A stretch of DNA of 64,000 nt from Dryocola clanedunensis (GCF_025215155.1 NZ_JALHAM010000118.1), one strand, 5' to 3'. Shown: positions 33,754 to 43,171, counted from the stretch's first letter. Notes: generated by a model not told the origin, from the letters alone. Numbers and translations: made by a program.

Positions 33754-33831
33754 GTAGGGTGGATAAGCGAAGCGTCATCCACCAAATCGTTCGATACACG
33801 GCAGATGGCGCTTTGCTTATCTGCCCTACGT
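33754..33831. repeat. Inverted REP pair (BIME-like), copies 4 and 5
   Basis: GTAGGGTGGATAAGCGAAGCGTCATCCACC-type element (33754-33783) faces an inverted copy (33800-33830, minus-strand GTAGGGCAGATAAGCAAAGC). It lies between relA and mazG and resembles a bacterial interspersed mosaic element. Confidence 0.72.
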
Positions 33832-33848
33832 TTTCTTAAGGATCGACT

Positions 33849-34640
33849 TTGACTGAAATTAACCGCCTCCTCGGCATCATGAAACGCCTGCGCGACCCGG
33901 AAAACGGCTGTCCGTGGGATCGTGAGCAGACTTTCGCGACCATCGCGCCTTACACTCTGGAAGAAACCTACGAAGTCCTCGACGCCATCAACCGTGAAGA
34001 TTTTGACGATCTGCGCGGCGAGCTGGGCGATCTGCTTTTCCAGGTGGTGTTCTACGCACAGATGGCGCAGGAAGAAGGGCGGTTTAATTTCGACGATATC
34101 TGCTCATCTATCAGCGACAAGCTGGAGCGCCGCCATCCGCATATTTTTGCCGACGGCGAAGCGGGCACCAGTACCGAAGTGCTGGCGAAGTGGGAGCAGA
34201 TCAAAACCGCCGAGCGCGCGGAGAAAGCTCAGCACTCCGCGCTGGATGATATCCCCGAAGCATTTCCTGCCCTGATGCGCGCGCATAAAATTCAAAAGCG
34301 CTGCTCCTCCGTGGGCTTCGACTGGACCTCTCTTGGCCCGGTGCTGGAAAAAGTGCATGAAGAGATCGACGAGGTGATGCATGAAGCTCAGCAGGTCGTT
34401 GTGGATGAAGCGAAACTCGAAGAAGAAGTCGGGGACTTGCTGTTCGCCACGGTCAATCTGGCTCGTCATTTAGGCACCAAAGCCGAAGTCGCTTTACAAA
34501 AAGCTAACAGAAAGTTCGAGCGTCGTTTCCGCGAAGTGGAACGGATTATTGCCGCGCAGGGCCTGGAAATGACCGACGCTACCCTCGATCAAATGGAAAA
34601 TGCCTGGCAGCAGGTTAAACGCCAGGAAACTGAAATCTAA
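33849..34640 (+). CDS. mazG: Nucleoside triphosphate pyrophosphohydrolase
   Basis: All-alpha NTP-PPase that hydrolyses NTPs and dNTPs to NMPs and pyrophosphate; in E. coli it moderates starvation-linked death in concert with RelA and MazEF. It is 263 aa, as in E. coli. Two MazG repeats are present, with EExxE/ExxD metal motifs (ETYEVLDAINREDFDDLRGELGD and EEIDEVMHEA...EEEVGD). The start is TTG at 33849 behind AAGGA; no in-frame ATG nearby keeps the conserved N-terminus. No mazEF genes lie between relA and mazG here. Confidence 0.94.
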   Translation: MTEINRLLGIMKRLRDPENGCPWDREQTFATIAPYTLEETYEVLDAINREDFDDLRGELGDLLFQVVFYAQMAQEEGRFNFDDICSSISDKLERRHPHIFADGEAGTSTEVLAKWEQIKTAERAEKAQHSALDDIPEAFPALMRAHKIQKRCSSVGFDWTSLGPVLEKVHEEIDEVMHEAQQVVVDEAKLEEEVGDLLFATVNLARHLGTKAEVALQKANRKFERRFREVERIIAAQGLEMTDATLDQMENAWQQVKRQETEI

Positions 34641-34866
34641 CGCGTTTTTGCGATCAAGCGCCTTTTCTTGCCATTTCGATTTAACAAGCGATTGATTTGC
34701 GTCAAAAACATTTATACCAGACCCGCTATTTTCTCAACCCTGACAAAGCGCGAGGTCAGGTTGGCGGGTTAAAGAATGAAAGTTTGTGGCACCCTGAGTG
34801 TTCGGGTATACTGCTTTCCCGTCCTGGTTATTCCATCGTCTTTAAACCTAACTTCTCAGGTTCAGC

Positions 34867-36504
34867 ATGACAACGAACTATATTTTTGTGACCGGCGGGG
34901 TCGTTTCCTCTCTGGGTAAAGGCATTGCCGCAGCCTCCCTCGCAGCTATTCTCGAAGCCCGTGGCCTCAACGTATCCATCATGAAACTCGATCCGTATAT
35001 CAACGTCGATCCGGGTACCATGAGCCCTATTCAACATGGGGAAGTGTTCGTTACCGAAGACGGCGCTGAAACCGACCTGGATTTGGGTCACTACGAGCGC
35101 TTCATCCGTAACAAAATGACGCGTCGTAACAACTTTACCACTGGCCGTATCTACTCAGAAGTTCTGCGTAAAGAACGCCGTGGCGACTATCTGGGCGCAA
35201 CCGTACAGGTTATCCCCCACATCACCAACGCTATCAAAGAACGCATCCTTGAAGGTGGCGAAGGCTACGACGTCGTGCTGGTCGAAATCGGCGGTACCGT
35301 CGGGGATATCGAATCTCTGCCGTTCCTCGAAGCGATTCGCCAGATGGCCGTTGAAGTGGGCCGTGAGCACACCCTGTATATGCACCTGACGCTGGTGCCG
35401 TACATGGCCGCAGCTGGTGAAGTGAAAACCAAACCGACGCAGCACTCCGTAAAAGAACTGCTTTCTATCGGTATTCAGCCAGACGTGCTGATCTGCCGTT
35501 CTGACCGTGTAGTCCCGGCGAACGAACGGGCGAAAATCGCGCTGTTCTGTAACGTGCCGGAGAAAGCGGTTATCTCCCTGAAAGATGTCGATTCGATTTA
35601 TAAGATTCCTGGCCTGTTGAAATCACAGGGCCTGGACGATTATATTTGTAAACGATTCAGCATTAACGCACCAGAAGCTAATCTGGGCGAGTGGGAACAG
35701 GTAATCTACGAAGAAGCGAACCCAACGGGTGAGATCACCATCGGTATGGTCGGCAAGTACATTGAACTGCCGGATGCCTATAAATCGGTGATTGAAGCGC
35801 TGAAACACGGTGGCCTGAAGAACCGTCTGACCGTCAACATCAAGCTGATTGATTCGCAAGATGTTGAAACACGTGGCGAAGAGCTACTTAAGGGTCTGGA
35901 TGCTATCCTTATCCCTGGCGGTTTTGGTTATCGCGGCGTGGAAGGCAAGATTGCTACCGCCCGCTATGCCCGTGAAAACAATATTCCTTACCTGGGCATC
36001 TGCTTAGGTATGCAGGTTGCGCTGATCGAATTCGCGCGTAACGTTGCAGGGATGGCTGACGCCAACTCCACGGAATTTGTGCCAGACTGTAAATACCCGG
36101 TGGTGGCATTAATCACCGAATGGCGTGACGAAGAAGGCAACGTTGAAGTGCGTACTGAAAAGAGCGATCTGGGTGGCACTATGCGTCTGGGTGGCCAACA
36201 GTGTCAGCTGACCGACGGTACGCTGGTACGCCAGATGTACGGCGAGCCGCAAATCGTTGAACGTCATCGTCACCGCTACGAAGTCAACAACATGTTGTTG
36301 AAGCAGATTGAAGCAGCGGGCCTGAAAGTTGCGGGCCGCTCCGGCGATGATCAACTGGTAGAAATCATCGAGGTGCCAAACCACCCATGGTTTGTTGCCT
36401 GCCAGTTCCACCCGGAATTTACTTCTACGCCGCGTGATGGACACCCACTGTTTGCAGGCTTTGTGAAAGCTGCCGGTGAGTACCAGAAGCGTCTGGCGAA
36501 GTAA
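34867..36504 (+). CDS. pyrG: CTP synthase
   Basis: ATP- and glutamine-dependent amination of UTP to CTP. It is 545 aa, exactly the E. coli length. The synthetase domain opens FVTGGVVSSLGKGIAAASLA (P-loop); the class I glutamine amidotransferase domain shows GGFGYRG, the nucleophile in GICLGMQ (Cys near 379) and CQFHPEF with the catalytic His-x-Glu. It is followed by eno after 81 bp, the conserved pyrG-eno pair. The 226 bp upstream carry its promoter; I see no clear attenuator. Confidence 0.97.
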   Translation: MTTNYIFVTGGVVSSLGKGIAAASLAAILEARGLNVSIMKLDPYINVDPGTMSPIQHGEVFVTEDGAETDLDLGHYERFIRNKMTRRNNFTTGRIYSEVLRKERRGDYLGATVQVIPHITNAIKERILEGGEGYDVVLVEIGGTVGDIESLPFLEAIRQMAVEVGREHTLYMHLTLVPYMAAAGEVKTKPTQHSVKELLSIGIQPDVLICRSDRVVPANERAKIALFCNVPEKAVISLKDVDSIYKIPGLLKSQGLDDYICKRFSINAPEANLGEWEQVIYEEANPTGEITIGMVGKYIELPDAYKSVIEALKHGGLKNRLTVNIKLIDSQDVETRGEELLKGLDAILIPGGFGYRGVEGKIATARYARENNIPYLGICLGMQVALIEFARNVAGMADANSTEFVPDCKYPVVALITEWRDEEGNVEVRTEKSDLGGTMRLGGQQCQLTDGTLVRQMYGEPQIVERHRHRYEVNNMLLKQIEAAGLKVAGRSGDDQLVEIIEVPNHPWFVACQFHPEFTSTPRDGHPLFAGFVKAAGEYQKRLAK

Positions 36505-36585
36505 GCAGAGTTAGAACGACAACGCGCGACATTTCGCGCGTTGTTTGTCTGGAGTTTTAGTTTAACTTGTACTGAGGAAAACCTA

Positions 36586-37881
36586 ATGTCCAAAATCGTT
36601 AAAGTCATCGGTCGTGAAATCATCGACTCCCGTGGTAACCCGACTGTTGAAGCCGAAGTTCATCTGGAAGGCGGTTTCGTAGGTATGGCTGCTGCACCAT
36701 CAGGTGCTTCTACTGGTTCCCGCGAAGCGCTGGAACTGCGCGATGGCGACAAGTCTCGTTACATGGGTAAAGGCGTAACTAAAGCCGTTGCTGCTGTTAA
36801 CGGCCCAATCGCTCAGGCGGTTATGGGTAAAGATGCGAAAGACCAGGCTAACATCGACAAGATCATGATCGATCTTGATGGTACTGAAAACAAATCTAAC
36901 TTCGGTGCTAACGCCATCCTGGCTGTTTCTCTTGCTGCTGCTAAAGCTGCTGCTGCCTCTAAAGGCCTGCCGCTGTACGCACACATCGCTGAACTGAACG
37001 GCACCCCGGGCAAATACTCTATGCCTCTGCCAATGATGAACATCATCAACGGTGGCGAGCACGCTGATAACAACGTTGATATTCAAGAGTTCATGATTCA
37101 GCCAGTGGGTGCTAAAACGCTGAAAGAAGCGATCCGTATCGGTTCTGAAGTGTTCCACAACCTGGCTAAAGTTCTGAAATCTAAAGGCATGAGCACTGCT
37201 GTTGGTGACGAAGGTGGCTATGCGCCAAACCTGGGTTCTAACGCAGAAGCGCTGGCTGTTATCGCTGAAGCGGTTAAAGCAGCAGGCTACGAGCTGGGTA
37301 AAGACGTGACTCTGGCTATGGACTGCGCTGCATCTGAATTCTACAAAGACGGTAAATACGTTCTGGCTGGCGAAGGCAACAAAGCTTTCACCTCCGAAGA
37401 GTTCACCCACTTCCTGGAAGATCTGACTAAACAGTACCCAATCGTTTCTATCGAAGACGGTCTGGACGAGTCTGACTGGGATGGTTTCAAATACCAGACC
37501 GAAGTTCTGGGCGACAAACTGCAGCTGGTTGGTGATGACCTGTTCGTTACCAACACCAAGATCCTGAAAGAAGGTATCGACAAAGGCATCGCTAACTCCA
37601 TCCTGATCAAATTCAACCAGATCGGTTCTCTGACCGAAACTCTGGCTGCGATCAAAATGGCGAAAGACGCTGGCTACACTGCCGTTATCTCTCACCGTTC
37701 AGGCGAAACTGAAGACGCTACCATCGCTGACCTGGCTGTGGGTACCGCTGCAGGCCAGATCAAAACTGGTTCAATGAGCCGTTCTGACCGTGTTGCTAAA
37801 TACAACCAGCTGATTCGTATCGAAGAAGCGCTGGGTGATGCAGCACCGTTCAACGGTCTGAAAGAAGTTAAAGGTCAGTAA
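36586..37881 (+). CDS. eno: Enolase
   Basis: Mg-dependent interconversion of 2-phosphoglycerate and phosphoenolpyruvate; also a scaffold subunit of the RNA degradosome. It is 431 aa (E. coli 432, one extra C-terminal Ala). Visible: SRGNPTVEAEV, GDEGGYAPN (catalytic Glu near 209), LIKFNQIGSLTET (catalytic Lys near 342) and the signature SHRSGETEDATIADLAV. Codon use is strongly biased to major codons, as expected for a very highly expressed gene. The start at 36586 follows TGAGGAAAACC. Confidence 0.98.
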   Translation: MSKIVKVIGREIIDSRGNPTVEAEVHLEGGFVGMAAAPSGASTGSREALELRDGDKSRYMGKGVTKAVAAVNGPIAQAVMGKDAKDQANIDKIMIDLDGTENKSNFGANAILAVSLAAAKAAAASKGLPLYAHIAELNGTPGKYSMPLPMMNIINGGEHADNNVDIQEFMIQPVGAKTLKEAIRIGSEVFHNLAKVLKSKGMSTAVGDEGGYAPNLGSNAEALAVIAEAVKAAGYELGKDVTLAMDCAASEFYKDGKYVLAGEGNKAFTSEEFTHFLEDLTKQYPIVSIEDGLDESDWDGFKYQTEVLGDKLQLVGDDLFVTNTKILKEGIDKGIANSILIKFNQIGSLTETLAAIKMAKDAGYTAVISHRSGETEDATIADLAVGTAAGQIKTGSMSRSDRVAKYNQLIRIEEALGDAAPFNGLKEVKGQ

Positions 37882-37908
37882 TTTTTTACTGCTGCTTTAA
37901 GTTCTCAG

Positions 37909-37933
37909 AAAACCCGCTTCGGCGGGTTTTTTT
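37909..37933 (+). terminator. Rho-independent terminator of eno
   Basis: Perfect 9-bp stem AAAACCCGC/GCGGGTTTT with a TTCG tetraloop and a continuing T-run. Confidence 0.92.
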
Positions 37934-38048
37934 TCGCCTGAAATTTGCCGGCATGGACTTATGGTGCGGAATTCCTGCAGGCAGGTTGCGCTCCGGCGAA
38001 TGCTGGGCCAGTCTGATTAAATCATTTACCCCAGGTCAGGAGACCGCC

Positions 38049-39065
38049 ATGAAAGCAGCTGTTGTTACGAAAGATCATTCCGTTGATATCGTTGATAAAC
38101 CAGTGCGTGAACTTAAGCACGGTGAAGCTTTGCTGACGATGGAATGCTGCGGTGTGTGCCACACCGATTTGCACGTCAAGAATGGTGATTTTGGTGATGT
38201 GACGGGCACCACGCTCGGACATGAAGGAATAGGTATTGTAAAATCAGTCGGGCCAGGCGTCACCTCTTTAAAGGTGGGTGACCGGGCAAGCGTCGCGTGG
38301 TTCTTCCGCGGCTGTGGCCACTGCGAGTACTGCAACAGCGGCAATGAAACGCTGTGTCGCAGCGTGACTAACGCAGGTTACACCGCAGACGGCGGCATGG
38401 CAGAAGAGTGTATTGTCGTGGCGGACTACGCGGTGAAAGTGCCGGACGGCCTGGAGTCTGCCGCCGCCAGCAGTATTACCTGCGCGGGTGTGACCACTTA
38501 CAAAGCAGTTAAGGTTTCAAACATCAAGCCTGGGCAGTGGATTGCGATTTACGGCCTGGGAGGCCTGGGCAACCTTGCGCTGCAATACGCGAAGAACGTG
38601 TTTAACGCCAAAGTCATCGCGGTGGATGTGAACGACGCGCAGCTCGATTTTGCCAAAGAGAGCGGCGCGGACATGGTGATTAACTCCCGCAATGAAGATG
38701 CCGGGAAGATCATCCAGGAGAAGACCGGGGGCGCGCACGCGGCGGTAGTGACGGCTGTTGCGAAAGCTGCGTTCAATTCTGCCGTGGATGCGGTGCGTGC
38801 TGGCGGACGTGTCGTGGCCGTTGGCCTGCCGTCAGAGTCCATGAGCCTCAATATCCCGCGTCTGGTGCTGGATGGCATAGAAGTTGTCGGTTCGCTGGTT
38901 GGCACCCGTCAGGATCTGGCTGAGGCGTTCCAGTTTGCTGCGGAAGGCAAAGTCACGCCGAAGGTTGCGCTGCGTCCGCTGAAAGACATTAACGCCATTT
39001 TCGAGGAAATGGAGAGCGGCAAAATCAAAGGCCGCATGGTGATTGATTTCAGAACGCACAAGTAA
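38049..39065 (+). CDS. adhP: Zinc-dependent alcohol dehydrogenase AdhP
   Basis: NAD-dependent medium-chain alcohol dehydrogenase, ethanol-active and propanol-preferring in E. coli. It is 338 aa from the start at 38049 (336 in E. coli). Visible: catalytic zinc ligands CGVCHTDLH and GHEGIG, the structural zinc lobe CGHCEYC...ETLC, and the NAD-binding GLGGLGNLALQYAK. Strong similarity to AdhP runs end to end. It lies after the eno terminator; in E. coli adhP is at a quite different place. Confidence 0.93.
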   Translation: MKAAVVTKDHSVDIVDKPVRELKHGEALLTMECCGVCHTDLHVKNGDFGDVTGTTLGHEGIGIVKSVGPGVTSLKVGDRASVAWFFRGCGHCEYCNSGNETLCRSVTNAGYTADGGMAEECIVVADYAVKVPDGLESAAASSITCAGVTTYKAVKVSNIKPGQWIAIYGLGGLGNLALQYAKNVFNAKVIAVDVNDAQLDFAKESGADMVINSRNEDAGKIIQEKTGGAHAAVVTAVAKAAFNSAVDAVRAGGRVVAVGLPSESMSLNIPRLVLDGIEVVGSLVGTRQDLAEAFQFAAEGKVTPKVALRPLKDINAIFEEMESGKIKGRMVIDFRTHK

Positions 39066-39073
39066 CCAGCGAC

Positions 39074-39098
39074 AGGCCGGGATTCCCCGGCCTTTTTT
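39074..39098 (+). terminator. Rho-independent terminator of adhP
   Basis: 8-bp stem AGGCCGGG/CCCGGCCT (39074-39081 with 39086-39093) followed by a T-run. Confidence 0.9.
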
Positions 39099-39113
39099 CT
39101 ATCTCCGGCAGGT

Positions 39114-39950
39114 CTACAGCAGCAGCGGTAACGTGGCGCTGGCAGTTTGCTGGCTCGCCGTCGCATAACGTCCGTCATGGGTTATCAGTTCTCCCACCAG
39201 CACCTCCACCAGCAGCATCGCCCCAACCTTGGCGTTCAGTGAACCGGCGCTTAGCGGGCCTTCCGGCTTCGCGGCAACCAGTAATAGATCCGCCAGATCC
39301 GCAAGCGGACTGCGCATCGTGTTACTCAGCAACAGCACTCGCGATCCTCGCTTTTTTGCCAGCTTCACCACGTGCAGCAGATCTTTGGTCGATCCTGAAC
39401 TGGAGATCGCCACCACCAGATCGCGCTCCCCTAGAGTGGTGGCGTTCATGGCGGCGCGGTGCATATCACTGAAAAGCTGGGCAGATTTACCCAGGCGCAG
39501 CAGCTTGTAGTGCAGATAGTCGCCCATAATGGCGCTCGCGGCCACGCCGTAAATCTGCACGGATGCGGCTTCATGCAGGGCTGTTCCCGCCTGGGTCAGC
39601 ACTTCTCGGTTAATCAACTTGCCCGTATCGCGCAGCGCCTGCACAGACTCTTCCACCAGCTCATCAATGCTGTCTTCGCTGGCAACGGCGGGGGGTTGGC
39701 TCTGCTGAATATCCATCGCCAGCGCCATTTTGAATTCGCTGTAGCCTTTGCAGCCTGAATGACGGCACAGGCGGGTGACGCTCGCTTCGCTGGTTTCGCT
39801 CTCGCGAGCCAGTTCGGTAATGGTCAGATACAGCACCTTCTGAGGCTCGGCCAGAATGAACTCACCCAATTTTTGCAGCGTTGGGCTGTAGCCCGGCAGG
39901 CTCTGGCGCAGGTGTAGCAGAATATTTTCATTGTCGGTCATCGAACTCAT
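39114..39950 (-). CDS. RpiR/MurR-family sugar-phosphate-responsive regulator
   Basis: Regulator of 278 aa with an N-terminal RpiR-type helix-turn-helix (about residues 40-65: ITELARESETSEASVTRLCRHSGCKGYSEFK) and a C-terminal SIS sugar-phosphate-binding domain (GVAASAIMGDYLHYKL, VVAISSSGSTKDLL). It is divergent from a PTS permease and nanE. By family and position it most likely controls those two genes in response to a phosphorylated amino sugar, possibly N-acetylmannosamine 6-phosphate. Not identical to E. coli MurR or NanR. Confidence 0.85.
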   Translation of the reverse strand: MSSMTDNENILLHLRQSLPGYSPTLQKLGEFILAEPQKVLYLTITELARESETSEASVTRLCRHSGCKGYSEFKMALAMDIQQSQPPAVASEDSIDELVEESVQALRDTGKLINREVLTQAGTALHEAASVQIYGVAASAIMGDYLHYKLLRLGKSAQLFSDMHRAAMNATTLGERDLVVAISSSGSTKDLLHVVKLAKKRGSRVLLLSNTMRSPLADLADLLLVAAKPEGPLSAGSLNAKVGAMLLVEVLVGELITHDGRYATASQQTASATLPLLL

Positions 39951-40055
39951 CTCACCATCTCTTCAAAAGCAGGCCATTTCAAACCGGCTACAGTGTGGCG
40001 GAAAGCCCCCTGGTTTTGCCAGCACATTCGATTAAGTGTGACGCGGATCGTAATG

Positions 40056-40107
40056 GTGGTGGAAATTTTCAATTATTGATATATATTGTGATAAAAATTT
40101 TCACCAC
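40056..40107. promoter_or_regulatory. Candidate operator of the RpiR-type regulator
   Basis: A 14-nt inverted repeat with one mismatch (GTGGTGGAAATTTT at 40056-40069, AAAATTTTCACCAC at 40094-40107), centres 38 bp apart. Each arm contains a GAAATTTTC-like core, typical of RpiR-family sites. It overlaps the likely promoter of the PTS gene. Confidence 0.55.
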
Positions 40108-40131
40108 AAACTTAGGCCAGGGGGAAAATTT

Positions 40132-41688
40132 ATGTCAATGTTCAGCGGAGCCTCTTCAGGAGGCTGGTTCGAGAAGGCCCAGCGGTTCGGTAAATCCTTT
40201 ATGCTGCCGGTGGCGGTGCTGCCGGCGGCGGGCCTGCTGCTGGGGATCGGCGGTGCGCTGTCGAATCCTAATACCATCACGGCCTATCCTTTCCTCGACG
40301 TAGCCTGGCTACAGGGCATCTTCACCATCATGGCGAGCGCGGGATCTATCGTGTTTGCCAACCTGGCCGTGCTGTTTGCGGTCGGGGTGGCGGTAGGGCT
40401 GGCGAAGGGGGATAAGGGCACCGCCGGACTCGCCTCGCTGCTGGCGTACCTGGTCATGAACGCGACGATAAACGCGCTGCTGATCCTGAGCGGCAAGCTG
40501 GCGGCAACGAACCCGGGCGCGGTCGGGCAGGGAATGGCGCTGGGCATCCAGACGCTGGAAACCGGCGTGTTTGGCGGGGTGGTTATTGGCCTGGTGACCG
40601 CCATGCTGCATAACCGCTATAACAAAATCGCCCTGCCTCAGTTCCTCGGCTTCTTTGGCGGGTCGCGCTTTATTCCTATCGTCAGCTCGATGGCGGCGAT
40701 TCTGGTCGGCGCGGCAATGACCCTCGTCTGGCCCCACTTCCAGAAGCTGATTTTCGGCATGGGCGGGCTGGTGGACGCGACGGGCTACTTCGGCACCTTT
40801 ATCTACGGCTTCGTGCTGCGCATGCTCGGCCCGTTCGGCCTGCACCATATCTTCTATCTGCCGTTCTGGACCACGGCCCTGGGCGGCAGCGAAATGATCA
40901 ATGGCCAGCTCGTGGAGGGCACACAGCGTATCTTCTTCGCGCAGCTTGCCGATCCGAACACCCAGCAGTTTTACGTCGGCACCTCGCGCTTTATGTCCGG
41001 GCGCTTCATTACCATGATGTTCGGCCTGATTGGCGCCTGTCTTGCTATGTACCACACGGCTAAACCCGAGAACCGCAAGCGGGTAGCGGGCCTGCTGATT
41101 TCGGCGGCGCTGACCTCTTTCCTGACCGGCATCACCGAGCCGATTGAGTTCTCGTTCCTGTTCATCGCCCCCGTGCTTTACGTCATCCACGCCGTGTTCG
41201 ACGGGCTGGCCTTTATGCTGGCGCACATGCTGCACATCACCATCGGACAGACGTTTTCCGGCGGGTTTATCGATTTCATCCTGTTTGGCGTTCTGCAGGG
41301 CGAGGCGAAAACCAACTGGCTCTACGTGCCGCTGGTGGGCATCCCGTGGTTCTTCCTCTACTACTTCACTTTCCGCTTTGTTATCACCCGCTTTAATTTC
41401 AAAACGCCCGGTCGTGAAGATGTGTCCGTTGCGGACTCCGGGATGACGGCAGGGGAGCGCCCTACCCAGGTCATCGTCGCCCTCGGCGGCAAAGAGAATA
41501 TTGTCGAGCTGGACTGCTGCGCTACTCGCCTGCGCGTCACGCTGCGCGACGGTGGGCTGCTGGACGAAGCGCTGCTGAAACAGACGGGGGCACGTGCGGT
41601 CATCCGCCGTGGCAACGGCGTACAGGTTATCTACGGCCCGCACGTCACCATTATCAAAAATGAAGTTGAGGAGATTCTCGCCCTATGA
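40132..41688 (+). CDS. PTS permease EIICB, glucose/N-acetylglucosamine superfamily
   Basis: Phosphotransferase transporter that would import and phosphorylate a hexose or amino sugar. It is 518 aa: an EIIC domain with about ten membrane segments (residues 20-430, including the conserved GITEPIEFSFLF), then a cytoplasmic EIIB domain (about 443-518) with the phosphorylation Cys in ELDCCATRLRVTL. No EIIA domain, so it probably borrows the glucose EIIA (Crr), as PtsG does. Overlap of 4 bp with nanE and the divergent RpiR gene point to an amino sugar such as N-acetylmannosamine. Substrate not proved. Confidence 0.88.
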   Translation: MSMFSGASSGGWFEKAQRFGKSFMLPVAVLPAAGLLLGIGGALSNPNTITAYPFLDVAWLQGIFTIMASAGSIVFANLAVLFAVGVAVGLAKGDKGTAGLASLLAYLVMNATINALLILSGKLAATNPGAVGQGMALGIQTLETGVFGGVVIGLVTAMLHNRYNKIALPQFLGFFGGSRFIPIVSSMAAILVGAAMTLVWPHFQKLIFGMGGLVDATGYFGTFIYGFVLRMLGPFGLHHIFYLPFWTTALGGSEMINGQLVEGTQRIFFAQLADPNTQQFYVGTSRFMSGRFITMMFGLIGACLAMYHTAKPENRKRVAGLLISAALTSFLTGITEPIEFSFLFIAPVLYVIHAVFDGLAFMLAHMLHITIGQTFSGGFIDFILFGVLQGEAKTNWLYVPLVGIPWFFLYYFTFRFVITRFNFKTPGREDVSVADSGMTAGERPTQVIVALGGKENIVELDCCATRLRVTLRDGGLLDEALLKQTGARAVIRRGNGVQVIYGPHVTIIKNEVEEILAL

Positions 41689-42383
41689 AAAATTCCATGC
41701 TGTCGCAGATCTGCGGGAAACTGATTGTCTCCTGCCAGGCGCTGGACGATGAGCCGCTGCACAGTCCGTTTATCATGTCGCGCATGGCGCTGGCGGCCGC
41801 TCAGGGGGGCGCATCGGCGATTCGCGCTAACAGTCTTGTCGATGTGCAGGCCATCATGGAGCTGGTAGATCTACCGGTTATCGCCATCGTTAAGCGCGAC
41901 TATCCGGGCAGCGATGTCTACATTACGCCAACGCTTAAAGAGGTGGATGAACTGATGGACGCCAGCCCGCAGATGATTGCAATGGATGCTACAGGACACA
42001 CGCGTCCCGGTGATTTAGATCTGCGTGGGCTGGTGGCTGCGGTGCGTGAACGTTACCCGGAGCTGCTGCTGATGGCGGATATCGCCACCGTTGAAGAAGC
42101 ACGCTTCGCCGCAGAAATTGGTTTTGACTGCGTCGGAACCACGCTGCACGGTTATACGGCGGAGACTGAAGGGCAGATACTTGCCACTAACGACTGCCAG
42201 TTTCTGCGTGAAGTTGTGGCAGCCGTTCACGTCCCGGTGATTGCGGAAGGCAACGTTGAAACGCCGGAGATGGCGGCACATTGCCTTGAGCTGGGCGCGC
42301 ATGCGGTAGTGGTGGGCGGGGCGATTACCCGTCCGCAGCAGATTACCCGCCGTTTCGCCAACGCGATGTATTCAGAAGGCTAA
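41685..42383 (+). CDS. nanE: N-acetylmannosamine-6-phosphate 2-epimerase
   Basis: TIM-barrel epimerase that converts ManNAc-6-P to GlcNAc-6-P, feeding the Nag pathway. It is 232 aa. Visible: LIVSCQALDDEPLHSP, GASAIRANS, IAIVKRDYPGSDVYITPT (catalytic Lys), GTTLHGYTAET and VIAEGNVETPEMA. It is coupled to the PTS gene (ATGA overlap), so the pair would take external ManNAc to GlcNAc-6-P in two steps. The usual nanA, nanT and nanK neighbours are absent. It may be a second nanE copy in the genome. Confidence 0.92.
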   Translation: MKNSMLSQICGKLIVSCQALDDEPLHSPFIMSRMALAAAQGGASAIRANSLVDVQAIMELVDLPVIAIVKRDYPGSDVYITPTLKEVDELMDASPQMIAMDATGHTRPGDLDLRGLVAAVRERYPELLLMADIATVEEARFAAEIGFDCVGTTLHGYTAETEGQILATNDCQFLREVVAAVHVPVIAEGNVETPEMAAHCLELGAHAVVVGGAITRPQQITRRFANAMYSEG

Positions 42384-42496
42384 TCGCCAATCAGGCCGGC
42401 CCGATTCATAGCGAATTGGGCTGTTTTCACCGTCGCGCATGATCTCAACCGTTAGTTCTGCGATAATTACTTTTTGCGAAGATAACAGAGATGATT

Positions 42497-43168
42497 ATGC
42501 AGTACCCGATTAACGAGATGTTCCAGACCCTGCAAGGGGAGGGCTATTTTACTGGTGTGCCCGCCATTTTCATTCGCCTGCAGGGCTGCCCGGTCGGCTG
42601 CGCGTGGTGCGATACCAAACACACCTGGGATAAACTCGCGGATCGTGAAGTCTCTCTGTTCAGCATTCTGGCAAAAACTAAAGAAAGCGATAAGTGGGGC
42701 AGCGCCAGCGCGGAGGACTTGCTCAACGTCATTCAGCGCCAGGGTTATACCGCGCGCCACGTGGTCATCACTGGCGGTGAACCGTGTATTCACGATCTGC
42801 TGCCGCTAACCGCTTCACTGGAGCATCACGGTTTCAGCTGCCAGATAGAAACCAGCGGCACCCATGAGGTTCGCTGCACCCCGGGAACCTGGGTGACGGT
42901 TTCGCCAAAAGTGAATATGCGCGGCGGATACGACGTCCTTGCGCAGGCGCTCGAGCGAGCCGAGGAAATCAAGCACCCGGTGGGGCGCATGCGCGACATA
43001 GAAGCGCTGGATGAACTGCTGGCAACGCTGCACGATGAGAAAAGCCGTGTGATTGCCCTACAGCCCATCAGCCAGAAAGAAGACGCTACGCGGCTGTGTA
43101 TCGAAACCTGCATCGCCCGCAACTGGCGGCTTTCCATGCAGACGCATAAGTATCTGAATATCGCTTAA
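42497..43168 (+). CDS. queE: 7-carboxy-7-deazaguanine synthase QueE
   Basis: Radical-SAM enzyme making 7-carboxy-7-deazaguanine from 6-carboxy-tetrahydropterin in queuosine synthesis. The start at 42497 (MQYPINEMFQ) gives 223 aa, as in E. coli; an ATG two codons upstream is possible. The radical SAM cluster motif is CPVGCAWCDTKHTW, with TGGEPCIHDL and TVSPKVNMRGG downstream. It is convergent with queD, which makes its substrate. Confidence 0.95.
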   Translation: MQYPINEMFQTLQGEGYFTGVPAIFIRLQGCPVGCAWCDTKHTWDKLADREVSLFSILAKTKESDKWGSASAEDLLNVIQRQGYTARHVVITGGEPCIHDLLPLTASLEHHGFSCQIETSGTHEVRCTPGTWVTVSPKVNMRGGYDVLAQALERAEEIKHPVGRMRDIEALDELLATLHDEKSRVIALQPISQKEDATRLCIETCIARNWRLSMQTHKYLNIA

Positions 43169-43171
43169 CGC

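Noticed and set aside
40087..40105. CRP site (TGTGA...TCACC) before the PTS gene
   Set aside because: Spacing between the half-sites is 9 bp instead of 6 and the second half is off consensus.
40309..41643. Long minus-strand open frame (444 codons) opposite the PTS gene
   Set aside because: Antisense shadow; highly charged low-complexity product with no start signal.
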